Shown here: positions 36,379 through 43,682 of the stretch, in pieces
Layout: the number at the start of each line of letters is the position of its first letter
Position numbering within the stretch: the stretch's first letter is position 1
Source: Microbacterium radiodurans
GTDB lineage: Bacteria > Actinomycetota > Actinomycetes > Actinomycetales > Microbacteriaceae
Length of the DNA stretch: 64,000 bases
Direction: 5' to 3'
Assembly: GCF_008710705.1 (NCBI RefSeq)
Contig: NZ_VYRZ01000002.1
Span: 434,001-498,000 of the forward strand
The notes under the pieces: generated by a model
The model's input: the letters and a program-made list of their open reading frames with translations, nothing else
What the model was told of the DNA's origin: nothing
The model's database searches: none
Program-made: the position numbers and the translations under genes

Positions 36379-37490
36379 CCGATCTGCCCGTCCTGGAAGA
36401 AGACCGCATCGACGCGATGGAGTCCGCGTTGTTCGCGGACATCGCCCGGGAACGGCGTGAGATCTCGGCGCGGACCGCGGCGGAGCGCGCACGAGGTCGG
36501 CGTCGCCGCCGCACCGCCTGGCTGGCGTCCGGCGCGGCCGCGGCCGTCCTCGTCGTGGCCGTGGCGATCGCGCCGCAGCTGACGGGGTCGAGCGCCGGCT
36601 CGGGCGCTGTCGCGCCCGCCGCGGAACCGGGCCTCACCTTCGATGCGCCCGCCGACGGCGACGGACGGATCTTCAGCGAGTCCTCGGGCGGTTTCGCGAC
36701 CGAGGAATCGGTTCCGGCTCCCGCTGCGCGAGACCTCGACGGAGCCGGCTCCGAGCGCGGCGACGGCGCCGCACGCGAGGTGGTGGCCTCGGCGTCCGCG
36801 ACGATCGTCGTCGACGACCCGCGAGCGGCGGCGGATGAGATCGGAGCTCTGGCGGCCGCAGCCGGTGGGTACGTCGAGTCGGCCAGCGTCGGCGGCGCCT
36901 CGCCGACGTCGTCGACGGACACCGCGATCTGGCCTCCGGTCTCCGGCGGCGCCTGGGTCTCGGTCCGCGTCCCCGCCGACGTGCTGTCGGAGGTTCTCGA
37001 CGACCTCGGCGAAGTCGGCGACATCGAGACCTCCCAGGTCTCACGCGACGACGTCACGAGCCAGGCGATCGACCTGCGCGCACGGGTGCAGTCGGGGCAG
37101 GCATCGGTCGACCGCCTGACCGGGCTGCTCGCCGAAGCGGGCTCGGTCGCCGACCTCATCGCCGCGGAGTCCGCCCTCGCCGAACGACAGGCTGACCTCG
37201 AAGCACTGCAGCAGCAGCTGGCCGCGCTCGATTCGCAGGTGGCCATGTCGTCGCTGACGGTGCAGCTCACGACGCCGCCGGCAACCGTGGACGCCGATCC
37301 CGCGGGCTTCGGCGACGGACTCACCGCGGGGATCAACGGCCTCGTCGCAACGCTGAACGGCGTCATCGTGGCGATCGGGTTCCTGCTGCCCTGGCTCGGC
37401 GTGCTCGCCGTTGTCGCCTTCGTCATGTGGCTCATCGCGCGTACGACGCGCCGCCGGCGCGCCTCCCGCGCCGCGCCGGACGAGACCTGA
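36375..37490 (+). CDS. DUF4349 membrane protein, possible sigma-factor partner
   Basis: The 371-residue protein has a charged cytoplasmic N-terminus (about 47 residues, EEDRIDAMESALFADIARERRE), a first transmembrane helix (about 48-66), an extracellular DUF4349 region (REVVASASATIVVDDPRAAADEI, SVRVPADVLSEVLDDLGEVG, DVTSQAIDLRARVQSGQASVDRL) with a coiled coil (about 265-290), and a C-terminal helix ending in an Arg-rich tail. Coupling to the sigma gene (ATGA overlap) suggests an anti-sigma-like role for the N-terminal part, but no canonical zinc anti-sigma motif is visible. Confidence 0.87.
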   Translation: MTDLPVLEEDRIDAMESALFADIARERREISARTAAERARGRRRRRTAWLASGAAAAVLVVAVAIAPQLTGSSAGSGAVAPAAEPGLTFDAPADGDGRIFSESSGGFATEESVPAPAARDLDGAGSERGDGAAREVVASASATIVVDDPRAAADEIGALAAAAGGYVESASVGGASPTSSTDTAIWPPVSGGAWVSVRVPADVLSEVLDDLGEVGDIETSQVSRDDVTSQAIDLRARVQSGQASVDRLTGLLAEAGSVADLIAAESALAERQADLEALQQQLAALDSQVAMSSLTVQLTTPPATVDADPAGFGDGLTAGINGLVATLNGVIVAIGFLLPWLGVLAVVAFVMWLIARTTRRRRASRAAPDET

Positions 37491-37495
37491 CCCGT

Positions 37496-37562
37496 CGAGA
37501 ATCGGCATCCGCGGTGAGACTCCATTGCGCGGCCGGAGTCTCACAGCGGATGCCGATTCTCG
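37496..37562. repeat. REP-like long palindrome
   Basis: Two 28-base arms (left 37496-37523 beginning CGAGAATCGGCATCCGC, right 37535-37562) are complementary except at one position and enclose an 11-base loop. It lies 5 bases after the DUF4349 stop and just before a rho-independent-type terminator. Size and intergenic location suggest a repetitive extragenic palindromic element. Only one copy is present in this window. Confidence 0.65.
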
Positions 37563-37580
37563 CGGCACTGGGCAACACGA

Positions 37581-37611
37581 AAGCCCCCCGGCAGAACCGG
37601 GGGGCTTTTCG
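37581..37611. terminator. intrinsic terminator between DUF4349 gene and tRNA-Glu
   Basis: AAGCCCCCCGG and CCGGGGGGCTT form an 11-bp stem with a CAGAA loop, followed on the plus strand by TTC and preceded by GAAA (UUUC on the minus strand). It can serve the DUF4349 gene on the plus strand and tRNA-Glu on the minus strand. Confidence 0.8.
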
Positions 37612-37614
37612 ATG

Positions 37615-37687
37615 TGACCCCAGCGGGATTCGAACCCGCGTTACCGCCGTGAGAGGGCGGCGTACTAGGCCGCTATACGATGGGGCC
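37615..37687 (-). tRNA. tRNA-Glu (anticodon CTC)
   Basis: The minus strand folds as a 73-nt tRNA: acceptor GGCCCCA/TGGGGTC with discriminator A, anticodon loop CCCTCTCAC giving CTC, and the T-loop GGTTCGAATCC. CCA is not encoded. A possible -10 (TACTTT) lies about 40 bases upstream. With tRNA-Gln elsewhere in the window, it would be charged by GltX. Confidence 0.95.
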
Positions 37688-37807
37688 GTACTTTTCGTCT
37701 TCTCCGGGGCTCCGGAGGCAACCGTTAAAGTATGCCATGCGTCCCGGGATCGAACAAAATCGGCCCGACGATTGCCCGTCCGGGCGTGTCGGGCGTTGAC
37801 TGATCGC

Positions 37808-38446
37808 ATGCATGTCACGAAGCACGAGCACGCCTGCCTCCGCCTCGAGCAGGAGGGCAAGACGCTCATCATCGATCCGGGTGCGTTCACCCTTCCGCTG
37901 AACGATCTGCACGACGTCGTGGGCGTCGTCATCACGCACGAGCATCCCGACCACTGGTCCGCGCAGCACCTCGATCGGCTCGTGTCGAGCTTCCCCGGCG
38001 TCCCGATCTATGGACCCGAGGGCCTCGCACACGCCGCCGCCGGTTTCGACATCCGCGTCGTCTTCCCCGGCGACACCGTCGACGCCGGCCCGTTCCACCT
38101 CGAGTTCTTCGGCGGGAAGCACGCCGTCATCCACGAGTCGATCCCGGTCATCGACAACGTGGGCGTTCTGGTGAACGGCGCGTTCTACTACCCCGGCGAC
38201 TCCTACGCGGTTCCGAAGGGGGCGGATGTCGCGCTCCTGGCCGCACCGGTGGGCGCACCGTGGCTGAAGATCGGCGACGCCATCGACTTCGTGCTCGCCG
38301 TGAAGCCGCGTCGGGCGTTCGCCACGCACGACATGACCCTGTCGCAGGCGGGCCTCAGCATGGGGCACGAACGGCTGAAGTGGGCCGCCGAGCAGAACGG
38401 CGGCGAGTTCCTCCCCCTCGAACCGGGACAGTCGACGGACATCTGA
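37808..38446 (+). CDS. metallo-beta-lactamase-fold hydrolase
   Basis: The 212-residue protein begins MHVTKHEHACLRLEQEGKTLIIDPG and has the metal-binding THEHPDHW motif (about residue 43), as in UPF0173-type MBL-fold hydrolases. Further candidate metal ligands are His in GGKHAVIHE, Asp in YYPGDSYAVP and His in FATHDMTLSQ. The substrate is unknown. The ATG at 37808 lacks a clear ribosome-binding site. It ends before a hairpin shared with the convergent ptsH gene. Confidence 0.88.
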   Translation: MHVTKHEHACLRLEQEGKTLIIDPGAFTLPLNDLHDVVGVVITHEHPDHWSAQHLDRLVSSFPGVPIYGPEGLAHAAAGFDIRVVFPGDTVDAGPFHLEFFGGKHAVIHESIPVIDNVGVLVNGAFYYPGDSYAVPKGADVALLAAPVGAPWLKIGDAIDFVLAVKPRRAFATHDMTLSQAGLSMGHERLKWAAEQNGGEFLPLEPGQSTDI

Positions 38447-38466
38447 CCGCACGCCCGACCCCGCGA

Positions 38467-38510
38467 AACGACGGATGCCGCGACCCCGAAGGGCCGCGGC
38501 ATCCGTCGTT
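38467..38510. terminator. bidirectional hairpin between MBL-fold gene and ptsH
   Basis: AACGACGGATGCCGCG and CGCGGCATCCGTCGTT form a perfect 16-bp stem with a 12-base loop, placed between the two convergent stops (38446 and 38520). Confidence 0.8.
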
Positions 38511-38519
38511 CGAGCGGGG

Positions 38520-38789
38520 TCAGGCCGCGTCGTGGTCGATCTCGAGGAAGGCGACGAGCTCGTCGAGCGCCTTCTCGGCGCCCTCGCCCTCGGCCTTGAG
38601 CGTCACGACCGAGCCCTGGGAGGCACCCAGACCCATAATGCTGAGGATGCTGCCGGCGTTGAGGTCGGCGCCGCCCTCGACCGCGATGGTCACGGGCACG
38701 CCCTTGGACTGCACCTCCTGAACGAAGAGCTTGGCGGGGCGCGCGTGCAGCCCGGAGCTGCTCGCGATGGTGGCGGTGCGTTCTGCCAT
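38520..38789 (-). CDS. ptsH: phosphocarrier protein HPr
   Basis: HPr passes phosphate from enzyme I to the EIIA domains. The 89-residue protein has His15 in SSSGLHARPAKLF and the regulatory serine region NAGSILSIMGLG (Ser47). It lies 12 bases downstream of fruA, as the last gene of the fructose operon. Enzyme I (ptsI) is not in the window. Confidence 0.96.
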   Translation of the reverse strand: MAERTATIASSSGLHARPAKLFVQEVQSKGVPVTIAVEGGADLNAGSILSIMGLGASQGSVVTLKAEGEGAEKALDELVAFLEIDHDAA

Positions 38790-38801
38790 GGTGGTGTCTC
38801 C

Positions 38802-40889
38802 TCAGACGGTCGCGGTCGCCGCGGCCGGAACCGGGGCGGTGGAGCTCTTGCGGGCGTACTTCTTGAGCACGACGAGCAACAGCGCAGAAACGACGGTACC
38901 CGCCAGGAGCGCGACGAAGAAACCCCACACGGGATTGATCGCGAACAGGACGAAGATGCCGCCATGGGGCGCGAAGCTCTGCACCCCGAACACCATGCTC
39001 AGCGCCCCCGTGATGGCACCGCCCACCATCGAGGCGGGGATGACGCGGAGCGGGTCGGCCGCGGCGAACGGAATGGCGCCCTCGCTGATGAACGAGGCCC
39101 CGAGGAGCCACGCCGCCTTGCCGTTCTCATGCTCCACCGGGGTGAAGAGCGGCCGGGCGAGCACCGTCGAGGCGAAGGCGAGGGCGAGCGGCGGGACCAT
39201 GCCCGCCGTCATGACCGCGGCCATGATCAGGTACGGAGCGGTGTTCTCCGTCGACGCCGCGGCGAGGCCCGTGGTGGCGAAGACGTAGGCGACCTTGTTG
39301 ATCGGGCCACCGAGGTCGAAGCACATCATGAGGCCGAGGATGATGCCGACCGCGACCAGGCCCGCACCGCTCTCGGTCAGGTTGGTGAGTCCGTCCGTGA
39401 GCAACGCCATGAGCGCCGCGATCGGGCGGCCGAGGAAGAGGATCATGAGCCCCGACGCCACGATCGACCCGATCAGAGGGATGATCACGACGGGCATCAG
39501 CCCGCGCAGCCAGCGCGGTGCCGGCAGGCGGCCGAGCCACCAGGCGATGAAGCCGGCGAGGAAGCCGCCGACGATGCCGCCGATGAAGCCCGCGCTCATC
39601 GTCACCGCGATCGCTCCGGCGACGAAGCCGGGCGCGATGCCCGGGCGGTCGGCGATGGCGTACGCGATGTAGCCCGCGAGTGCGGCGACCAGGAAGCTCA
39701 TCGACGTCGACCCGATCATGAAGGCGACCGAGCCGAGGTACTGTCCCAGCGGCCCGAACGGCGACGTGATGTCGCTGGTCGGGAGGTTCCAGAGCGCGTT
39801 GTCGATGATGACGTTCGCCGCGTTGTCGGTGACGCGGAATCCTCCGAGCGCGAAGCCGAGGGCGATCAGCAGACCGCCGCCGGCGACGAACGGGATCATG
39901 TAGCTCACACCCGTGAGGAGGATGCGCTGGATCTTCGCGCCCCACGACAGGTTCGACGCGGCCGAGGTCGACGCATCGCCGCCCGCGGCGGCACCGCTGA
40001 CGCGCGACGCGTTCGGGTTGGACACCGCGGCGACGGCTTCGCGGATCATCTGCGCGGGCTGCTCGATGCCGCGCTTCACTCCCGAGCGAACGACCGGCTT
40101 GCCGGCGAACCGCGAGATCTCGCGAACATCGACGTCGGTCGCGAAGATGACCGCGTCGGCGCCGTCGATGACCGATGCCGGGAGCGCCTGGTAGCCGCTG
40201 GAGCCCTGCGGCTCGACGACGAGATCGATCCCGGCTTCCTTGCCGGCGGCGGTGAGGGCGTCGGCGGCCATGAAGGTGTGTGCGATGCCCGTCGCGCACG
40301 ACGTGACGGCGACGATGCGCGCCGGACGGCCCTCGACCTGCAGGTCGGATGCGACGGTGGTGGCTGCGGTGCTGCCGGCGGCCCCGATCGGGGCCGCCGC
40401 TGCGGTCGAGGCCGCTGCGGGCGCCGCCGAGGCCTCGCCCTCACCGATGGCCGCGCGCACGATCCGCACGACGTCTTCGGGCGTCGCGGCCGCGCGCAGG
40501 TCGGAGGTGAACGTGTCCTGCATGAGGCTTCGCGCGAGCCGCGAGAGCACCGCGAGGTGCGCTTCGGCCGCATCCGCCGGGGCCGCGATGAGGAAGACGA
40601 GGTCAGCCGCGCCGTCGGGCGCGCCGAACTCGACCCCGGGCGAGAGCCGGGCGAACGCGAGCGACGCCTGCGTCACCGCCGCGCTCTTGGCGTGCGGGAT
40701 CGCGATGCCGCCGGGCAGGCCGGTCTCATCCTTCTCCTCGCGGGCGATCGCGTCGGCGGCCAGTGCCTCCGCATCCTCGGCGCGTCCCTCGGCCGCGACG
40801 AGGCGGGCCAGGGCGCGGATGACGTCCTTCTTGTCGGTCCCGAGCGGCGCGTCGAGGCTGACGAGCTCCGGGGTGATGGTGTCGGACAC
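38802..40889 (-). CDS. fruA: PTS fructose-specific EIIABC component
   Basis: The 695-residue protein imports fructose as fructose-1-phosphate. Domains in order are EIIA (residues 1-150, phosphorylated His in GGIAIPHAKS), an Ala-rich linker, EIIB (about 180-275, phosphorylated Cys in VTSCATGIAHTFMAA), and EIIC (about 325-690) with about ten membrane segments and GFIGGIVGGFLAGFI. The GTG at 40889 follows AGGAGGAC. Its 35-base distance from fruK and 12-base distance to ptsH support one operon. Confidence 0.96.
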   Translation of the reverse strand: MSDTITPELVSLDAPLGTDKKDVIRALARLVAAEGRAEDAEALAADAIAREEKDETGLPGGIAIPHAKSAAVTQASLAFARLSPGVEFGAPDGAADLVFLIAAPADAAEAHLAVLSRLARSLMQDTFTSDLRAAATPEDVVRIVRAAIGEGEASAAPAAASTAAAAPIGAAGSTAATTVASDLQVEGRPARIVAVTSCATGIAHTFMAADALTAAGKEAGIDLVVEPQGSSGYQALPASVIDGADAVIFATDVDVREISRFAGKPVVRSGVKRGIEQPAQMIREAVAAVSNPNASRVSGAAAGGDASTSAASNLSWGAKIQRILLTGVSYMIPFVAGGGLLIALGFALGGFRVTDNAANVIIDNALWNLPTSDITSPFGPLGQYLGSVAFMIGSTSMSFLVAALAGYIAYAIADRPGIAPGFVAGAIAVTMSAGFIGGIVGGFLAGFIAWWLGRLPAPRWLRGLMPVVIIPLIGSIVASGLMILFLGRPIAALMALLTDGLTNLTESGAGLVAVGIILGLMMCFDLGGPINKVAYVFATTGLAAASTENTAPYLIMAAVMTAGMVPPLALAFASTVLARPLFTPVEHENGKAAWLLGASFISEGAIPFAAADPLRVIPASMVGGAITGALSMVFGVQSFAPHGGIFVLFAINPVWGFFVALLAGTVVSALLLVVLKKYARKSSTAPVPAAATATV

Positions 40890-40924
40890 GGTGTCCTCCT
40901 GGTCGGGTGTTCGAGTGGATTGAT

Positions 40925-41875
40925 TCAGCGAGCGAGTTCGCGGACGGGGATGTCCGCGGTCGGGAGATCGGCGGGGCCGGGGGCCTGCGTGCCCTCGAGC
41001 GCCGCGGCGGCCGAGCCGTAGCGGATGGCGGAGACGAGCGATCCGCCCGGGGTCGCGCCGCGCTCGTCGGCGATGAGGAATCCCGCGAGCGAACTGTCGC
41101 CCGCGCCGACGGTGCTCCGCACGCGGGTCGGTGGCGGGCTGGCCGCCCAGCCGCCGTCGGCCGTCACGAGCACCGCACCCTCGCCCCCGAGGGTGATGAG
41201 TGCGGCGCCGACAGCGGCCGGCACGAGAGCGCGTGCGGCCGTGTGGACGGCCTCGGCCAGGTCGGACGCCGCGGGCAGCTCCGCCTCGAGCAGATCGGCG
41301 AGCTCCTCGTCGTTCGGCTTGATGAGGTCGGGCCGCCCCTCGGCGACGACGGCACGCAGCGCGGCCCCCGAGGTATCCACGGCGATCCGCGGCGCGGCCT
41401 CGCCGAGCCGATCGCGCACGGCGTGGATCACGCGGACGTAGGCGTCGTCGGCGAGACCGGGAGCGAGCGATCCGGCGAGCACGAGCCATCGCGCGCCGCG
41501 CGAGGCGTCCACGACGGTGTCGATGATCGCGTCGAGGTCGGAGGCCGCGAGCGCCACCCCGGGGAGGTTGACCTTCGTGGTCTCCCCCGCCGGGTCGGTG
41601 ATCGCGATGTTCGCACGGGTGCTGCCGCGGACGGTGACCGGACGCACCGGCACGTCCGCGCCGGCGAGGATAGCGGCGAACGGGTCGGAGGGGTCCAGGG
41701 GCAGGACGGCGAGACTCTCGGCGCCGGCCGCCCGGATGACGCGCGCGACGTTGATGCCCTTGCCGCCGGCATCCTCCCGGGCGGCGGATGCGGCCTGCAC
41801 CTCGCCCACGCGGAGCGGCTCGGCGATCGAGACGGTGCGGTCGAGCGACGGGTGGACCGTCAGGGTGACGATCAT
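40925..41875 (-). CDS. fruK: 1-phosphofructokinase
   Basis: FruK phosphorylates fructose-1-phosphate, the product of FruA, to fructose-1,6-bisphosphate. The 316-residue PfkB-family protein begins MIVTLTVHPSLDRTV and contains DAGGKGINVARV, GSTRANIAITDPAGETTKVN, LIKPNDEEL and the catalytic TVGAGDSSLAGFL. The ATG at 41875 overlaps the fruR stop (ATGA) and is favoured over an in-frame TTG 9 bases upstream. Confidence 0.96.
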   Translation of the reverse strand: MIVTLTVHPSLDRTVSIAEPLRVGEVQAASAAREDAGGKGINVARVIRAAGAESLAVLPLDPSDPFAAILAGADVPVRPVTVRGSTRANIAITDPAGETTKVNLPGVALAASDLDAIIDTVVDASRGARWLVLAGSLAPGLADDAYVRVIHAVRDRLGEAAPRIAVDTSGAALRAVVAEGRPDLIKPNDEELADLLEAELPAASDLAEAVHTAARALVPAAVGAALITLGGEGAVLVTADGGWAASPPPTRVRSTVGAGDSSLAGFLIADERGATPGGSLVSAIRYGSAAAALEGTQAPGPADLPTADIPVRELAR

Positions 41876-42648
41876 GAGATCCAAACCTCCACATCGGCGT
41901 CGCTCAGCGCGCGCGCGAGGACGGCGCCGGGTTGCCGGTCGGTCACGATGACGTCGAGCTCCGGCAGGTCGGCGAAGGACACGAGCAGCTCGGCGTCGAA
42001 CTTGTCCGCGTCGGCGAGCACGATGATCCGGCGAGCACCTGCGACGATCGCACGCTTGACGGCGGCCTCATCCGGGTCGGGCGTCGTGAGCCCGGCCGAC
42101 GCGCCGATGCCGTTCGTGCCGAGGAAGGCGACATCCGGACGCAGGCGGGAGACGGCCGAGACCGTGTCGGCGCCGACCGCAGCCGCCGTCAGGCCGCGGA
42201 CCCGCCCGCCGATCGCGGTGAGGCCGAGGCCCGGAGACGCCGCCAGGGTGTGCGCGATCGCCATCGAGTGCGTCACGACCTCGCGTCCCGGCGCCGGCTG
42301 ATCGCCGGCGAGAGCCGCGGCGAGGGCCGCGGTGGTGGTGCCGGCATCCAGGTAGATCGATCCGCTGCCCGCCGGCAGCGCCTCCAGCGCGCGGCGGGCG
42401 ATGCGCTCCTTCGCGGCGGAGTGACGCTGCGATCGCTCGGCGACGGACGGTTCGACGACGCTCGTCCGCTCGGGCGAGACGGCGCCGCCGTGGACGCGGC
42501 GCAGGATTCCCGCGCCCTCCAGGGTGGCGAGATCGCGACGGACGGTTTCGGTGGTGACGTCGAATCGGCTTGCGAGGTCGACGACGGCGACACGGCCGTC
42601 ATCGGCGAGCAGGCGCTCGATGAGCTGCTGGCGCTCCGTTGCGTACAC
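41872..42648 (-). CDS. fruR: DeoR-family transcriptional regulator of the fructose operon
   Basis: The 258-residue protein has the DeoR HTH (VVDLASRFDVTTETVRRDLATLEGAGILRRVHGGAV, about residues 22-57) and a C-terminal sugar-phosphate-sensing domain (SIYLDAGTTTAALAAAL, FLGTNGIGASAGLTTPD). As first gene of fruR-fruK-fruA-ptsH it probably represses the operon, with relief by a fructose phosphate, as known for related systems. The GTG at 42648 follows AAGGGGGAT. Direct repeats overlap the promoter upstream. Confidence 0.93.
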   Translation of the reverse strand: MYATERQQLIERLLADDGRVAVVDLASRFDVTTETVRRDLATLEGAGILRRVHGGAVSPERTSVVEPSVAERSQRHSAAKERIARRALEALPAGSGSIYLDAGTTTAALAAALAGDQPAPGREVVTHSMAIAHTLAASPGLGLTAIGGRVRGLTAAAVGADTVSAVSRLRPDVAFLGTNGIGASAGLTTPDPDEAAVKRAIVAGARRIIVLADADKFDAELLVSFADLPELDVIVTDRQPGAVLARALSDADVEVWIS

Positions 42649-42671
42649 GACATCCCCCTTCGGATGCCCAC

Positions 42672-42702
42672 ACGTTACAACGCAAGACAACACAAAGCAA
42701 CA
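42672..42702 (-). promoter_or_regulatory. fruR-operon promoter with three 10-bp direct repeats
   Basis: On the minus strand TTGCTT (42700-42695) and TAACGT (42677-42672) are spaced by 17 bases. The same stretch is made of three tandem 10-mers, TGTTGCTTTG, TGTTGTCTTG and CGTTGTAACG, one per helical turn. DeoR-family repressors often bind direct repeats, so these are the likely FruR operators. Confidence 0.6.
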
Positions 42703-42734
42703 GAAACTCACATCTCGTCCATTGCCGGTGACGA

Positions 42735-42767
42735 CGAAGGGCGCCGGCATCGCGCCGGCGCCCTTCG
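42735..42767. terminator. hairpin downstream of the oxygenase-like gene
   Basis: CGAAGGGCGCCGGC and GCCGGCGCCCTTCG form a perfect 14-bp stem with a 5-base loop, 15 bases after the stop at 42783. It insulates the gene from fruR. Confidence 0.75.
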
Positions 42768-42782
42768 CAGAGACGAGGAGGC

Positions 42783-43556
42783 TCAGGCCTCGCTCATCGC
42801 GATGACCTCCTGCTGACCCCGAGCGGCGAGCGCCGCGGCGCGGGCCGCGATGCGGCGGGTCTGCTCGGCCTGGCCGGCGTCGAGGGTCTCCTGGTCGACG
42901 GGGTAGGTGTCGACCTTGCTCACGCCGTTGTACTTCTCGATATAGGCGTCGAGCTCGGGGCCCGACTCCCACGACGTGATGAGGCAGTAGCGCGGTTCGG
43001 TTCCGTAGTGGGCGACCGCGTGCCACAGACGCTGGGTGTCGACGATCAGCTGAGCGCCGGCGGGAAGCGCGATGCGCGTCTCCTCGCTCGGGTCGGTGCG
43101 GTTCTCGCGCAGCACGAAGTAGCTCGTCTGATCGTCGGTGAGGTTGAAGAATCCGCGGACGACCCATCCGGTGCCGTCGGGGTTCAGACGGTTGTTGTCG
43201 TCCTGGTGCAGGTTGTAGAGGCAGTCGGCGTACGTGTTCGGCTGCAGCTCGATGATGCGGCAGCGCCCGACGTTCGCACCCGGCTCGAGCGCACGCTCGG
43301 TGAGCGTGGGCGCGAGTTCGGTCTGCGCATCGATCCAGACACCGTCCTTGTCGGTGCGCGGCGGCTTGTGATTCCAGAAGCCGTTGCACTCGATCTCGCC
43401 CTTGGCGGAGGCGAGCGGTGCGAAACGGGTGTCGCCGGAGGACTTCCAGTCGACGTACTCGATATCGAGCCATTCCTTCGGATCGATTTCGCGGTTGTAG
43501 CGGTCGAGGACGACGTAGCCGGTCTCCTCGAGGGCAGCGGACTTGATGTAACCCAT
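42783..43556 (-). CDS. putative Fe(II)/2-oxoglutarate-dependent oxygenase-like protein
   Basis: I do not recognise a named family for this 257-residue protein. It shows a spacing typical of the 2OG oxygenase fold: His117-x-Asp119 in NLHQDDNNR, His179 in RLWHAVAHYG, and Arg189 ten residues later in EPRYCLITSW, i.e. HxD...H...R. There is no signal peptide or membrane segment. An iron-box-like sequence overlaps its promoter region (43607-43624), so expression is probably iron-responsive. It stands alone, between the fructose operon and a DUF262 gene. The function assignment is an inference from motif spacing. Confidence 0.6.
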   Translation of the reverse strand: MGYIKSAALEETGYVVLDRYNREIDPKEWLDIEYVDWKSSGDTRFAPLASAKGEIECNGFWNHKPPRTDKDGVWIDAQTELAPTLTERALEPGANVGRCRIIELQPNTYADCLYNLHQDDNNRLNPDGTGWVVRGFFNLTDDQTSYFVLRENRTDPSEETRIALPAGAQLIVDTQRLWHAVAHYGTEPRYCLITSWESGPELDAYIEKYNGVSKVDTYPVDQETLDAGQAEQTRRIAARAAALAARGQQEVIAMSEA

Positions 43557-43606
43557 GACGAATCATGACCTTTCCGTCGGCCAAGCGAAGTTTTTACAGG
43601 GCCGAC

Positions 43607-43624
43607 TTAGGTCAGCCTACCTAG
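43607..43624. promoter_or_regulatory. DtxR/IdeR-like iron box
   Basis: TTAGGTCAGCCTACCTAG resembles the actinobacterial iron box (TTAGGTTAGGCTAACCTAA). On the minus strand the half AGGCTGACCTAA matches closely and the other half is shifted by one base. It lies about 50 bases upstream of the oxygenase-like start, just ahead of a TGTAAAAAC -10-like sequence, and about 58 bases upstream of the divergent DUF262 gene. Confidence 0.55.
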
Positions 43625-43682
43625 CTCGCCGAGCGTCACCAGTAGACTCGACCGGGGTTTTCGAGGAGCGATTTCGGAGAAA

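Noticed and set aside
38475..41021. 848-codon plus-strand frame opposite ptsH-fruA
   Set aside because: Shadow of the PTS genes, with highly charged low-complexity sequence.
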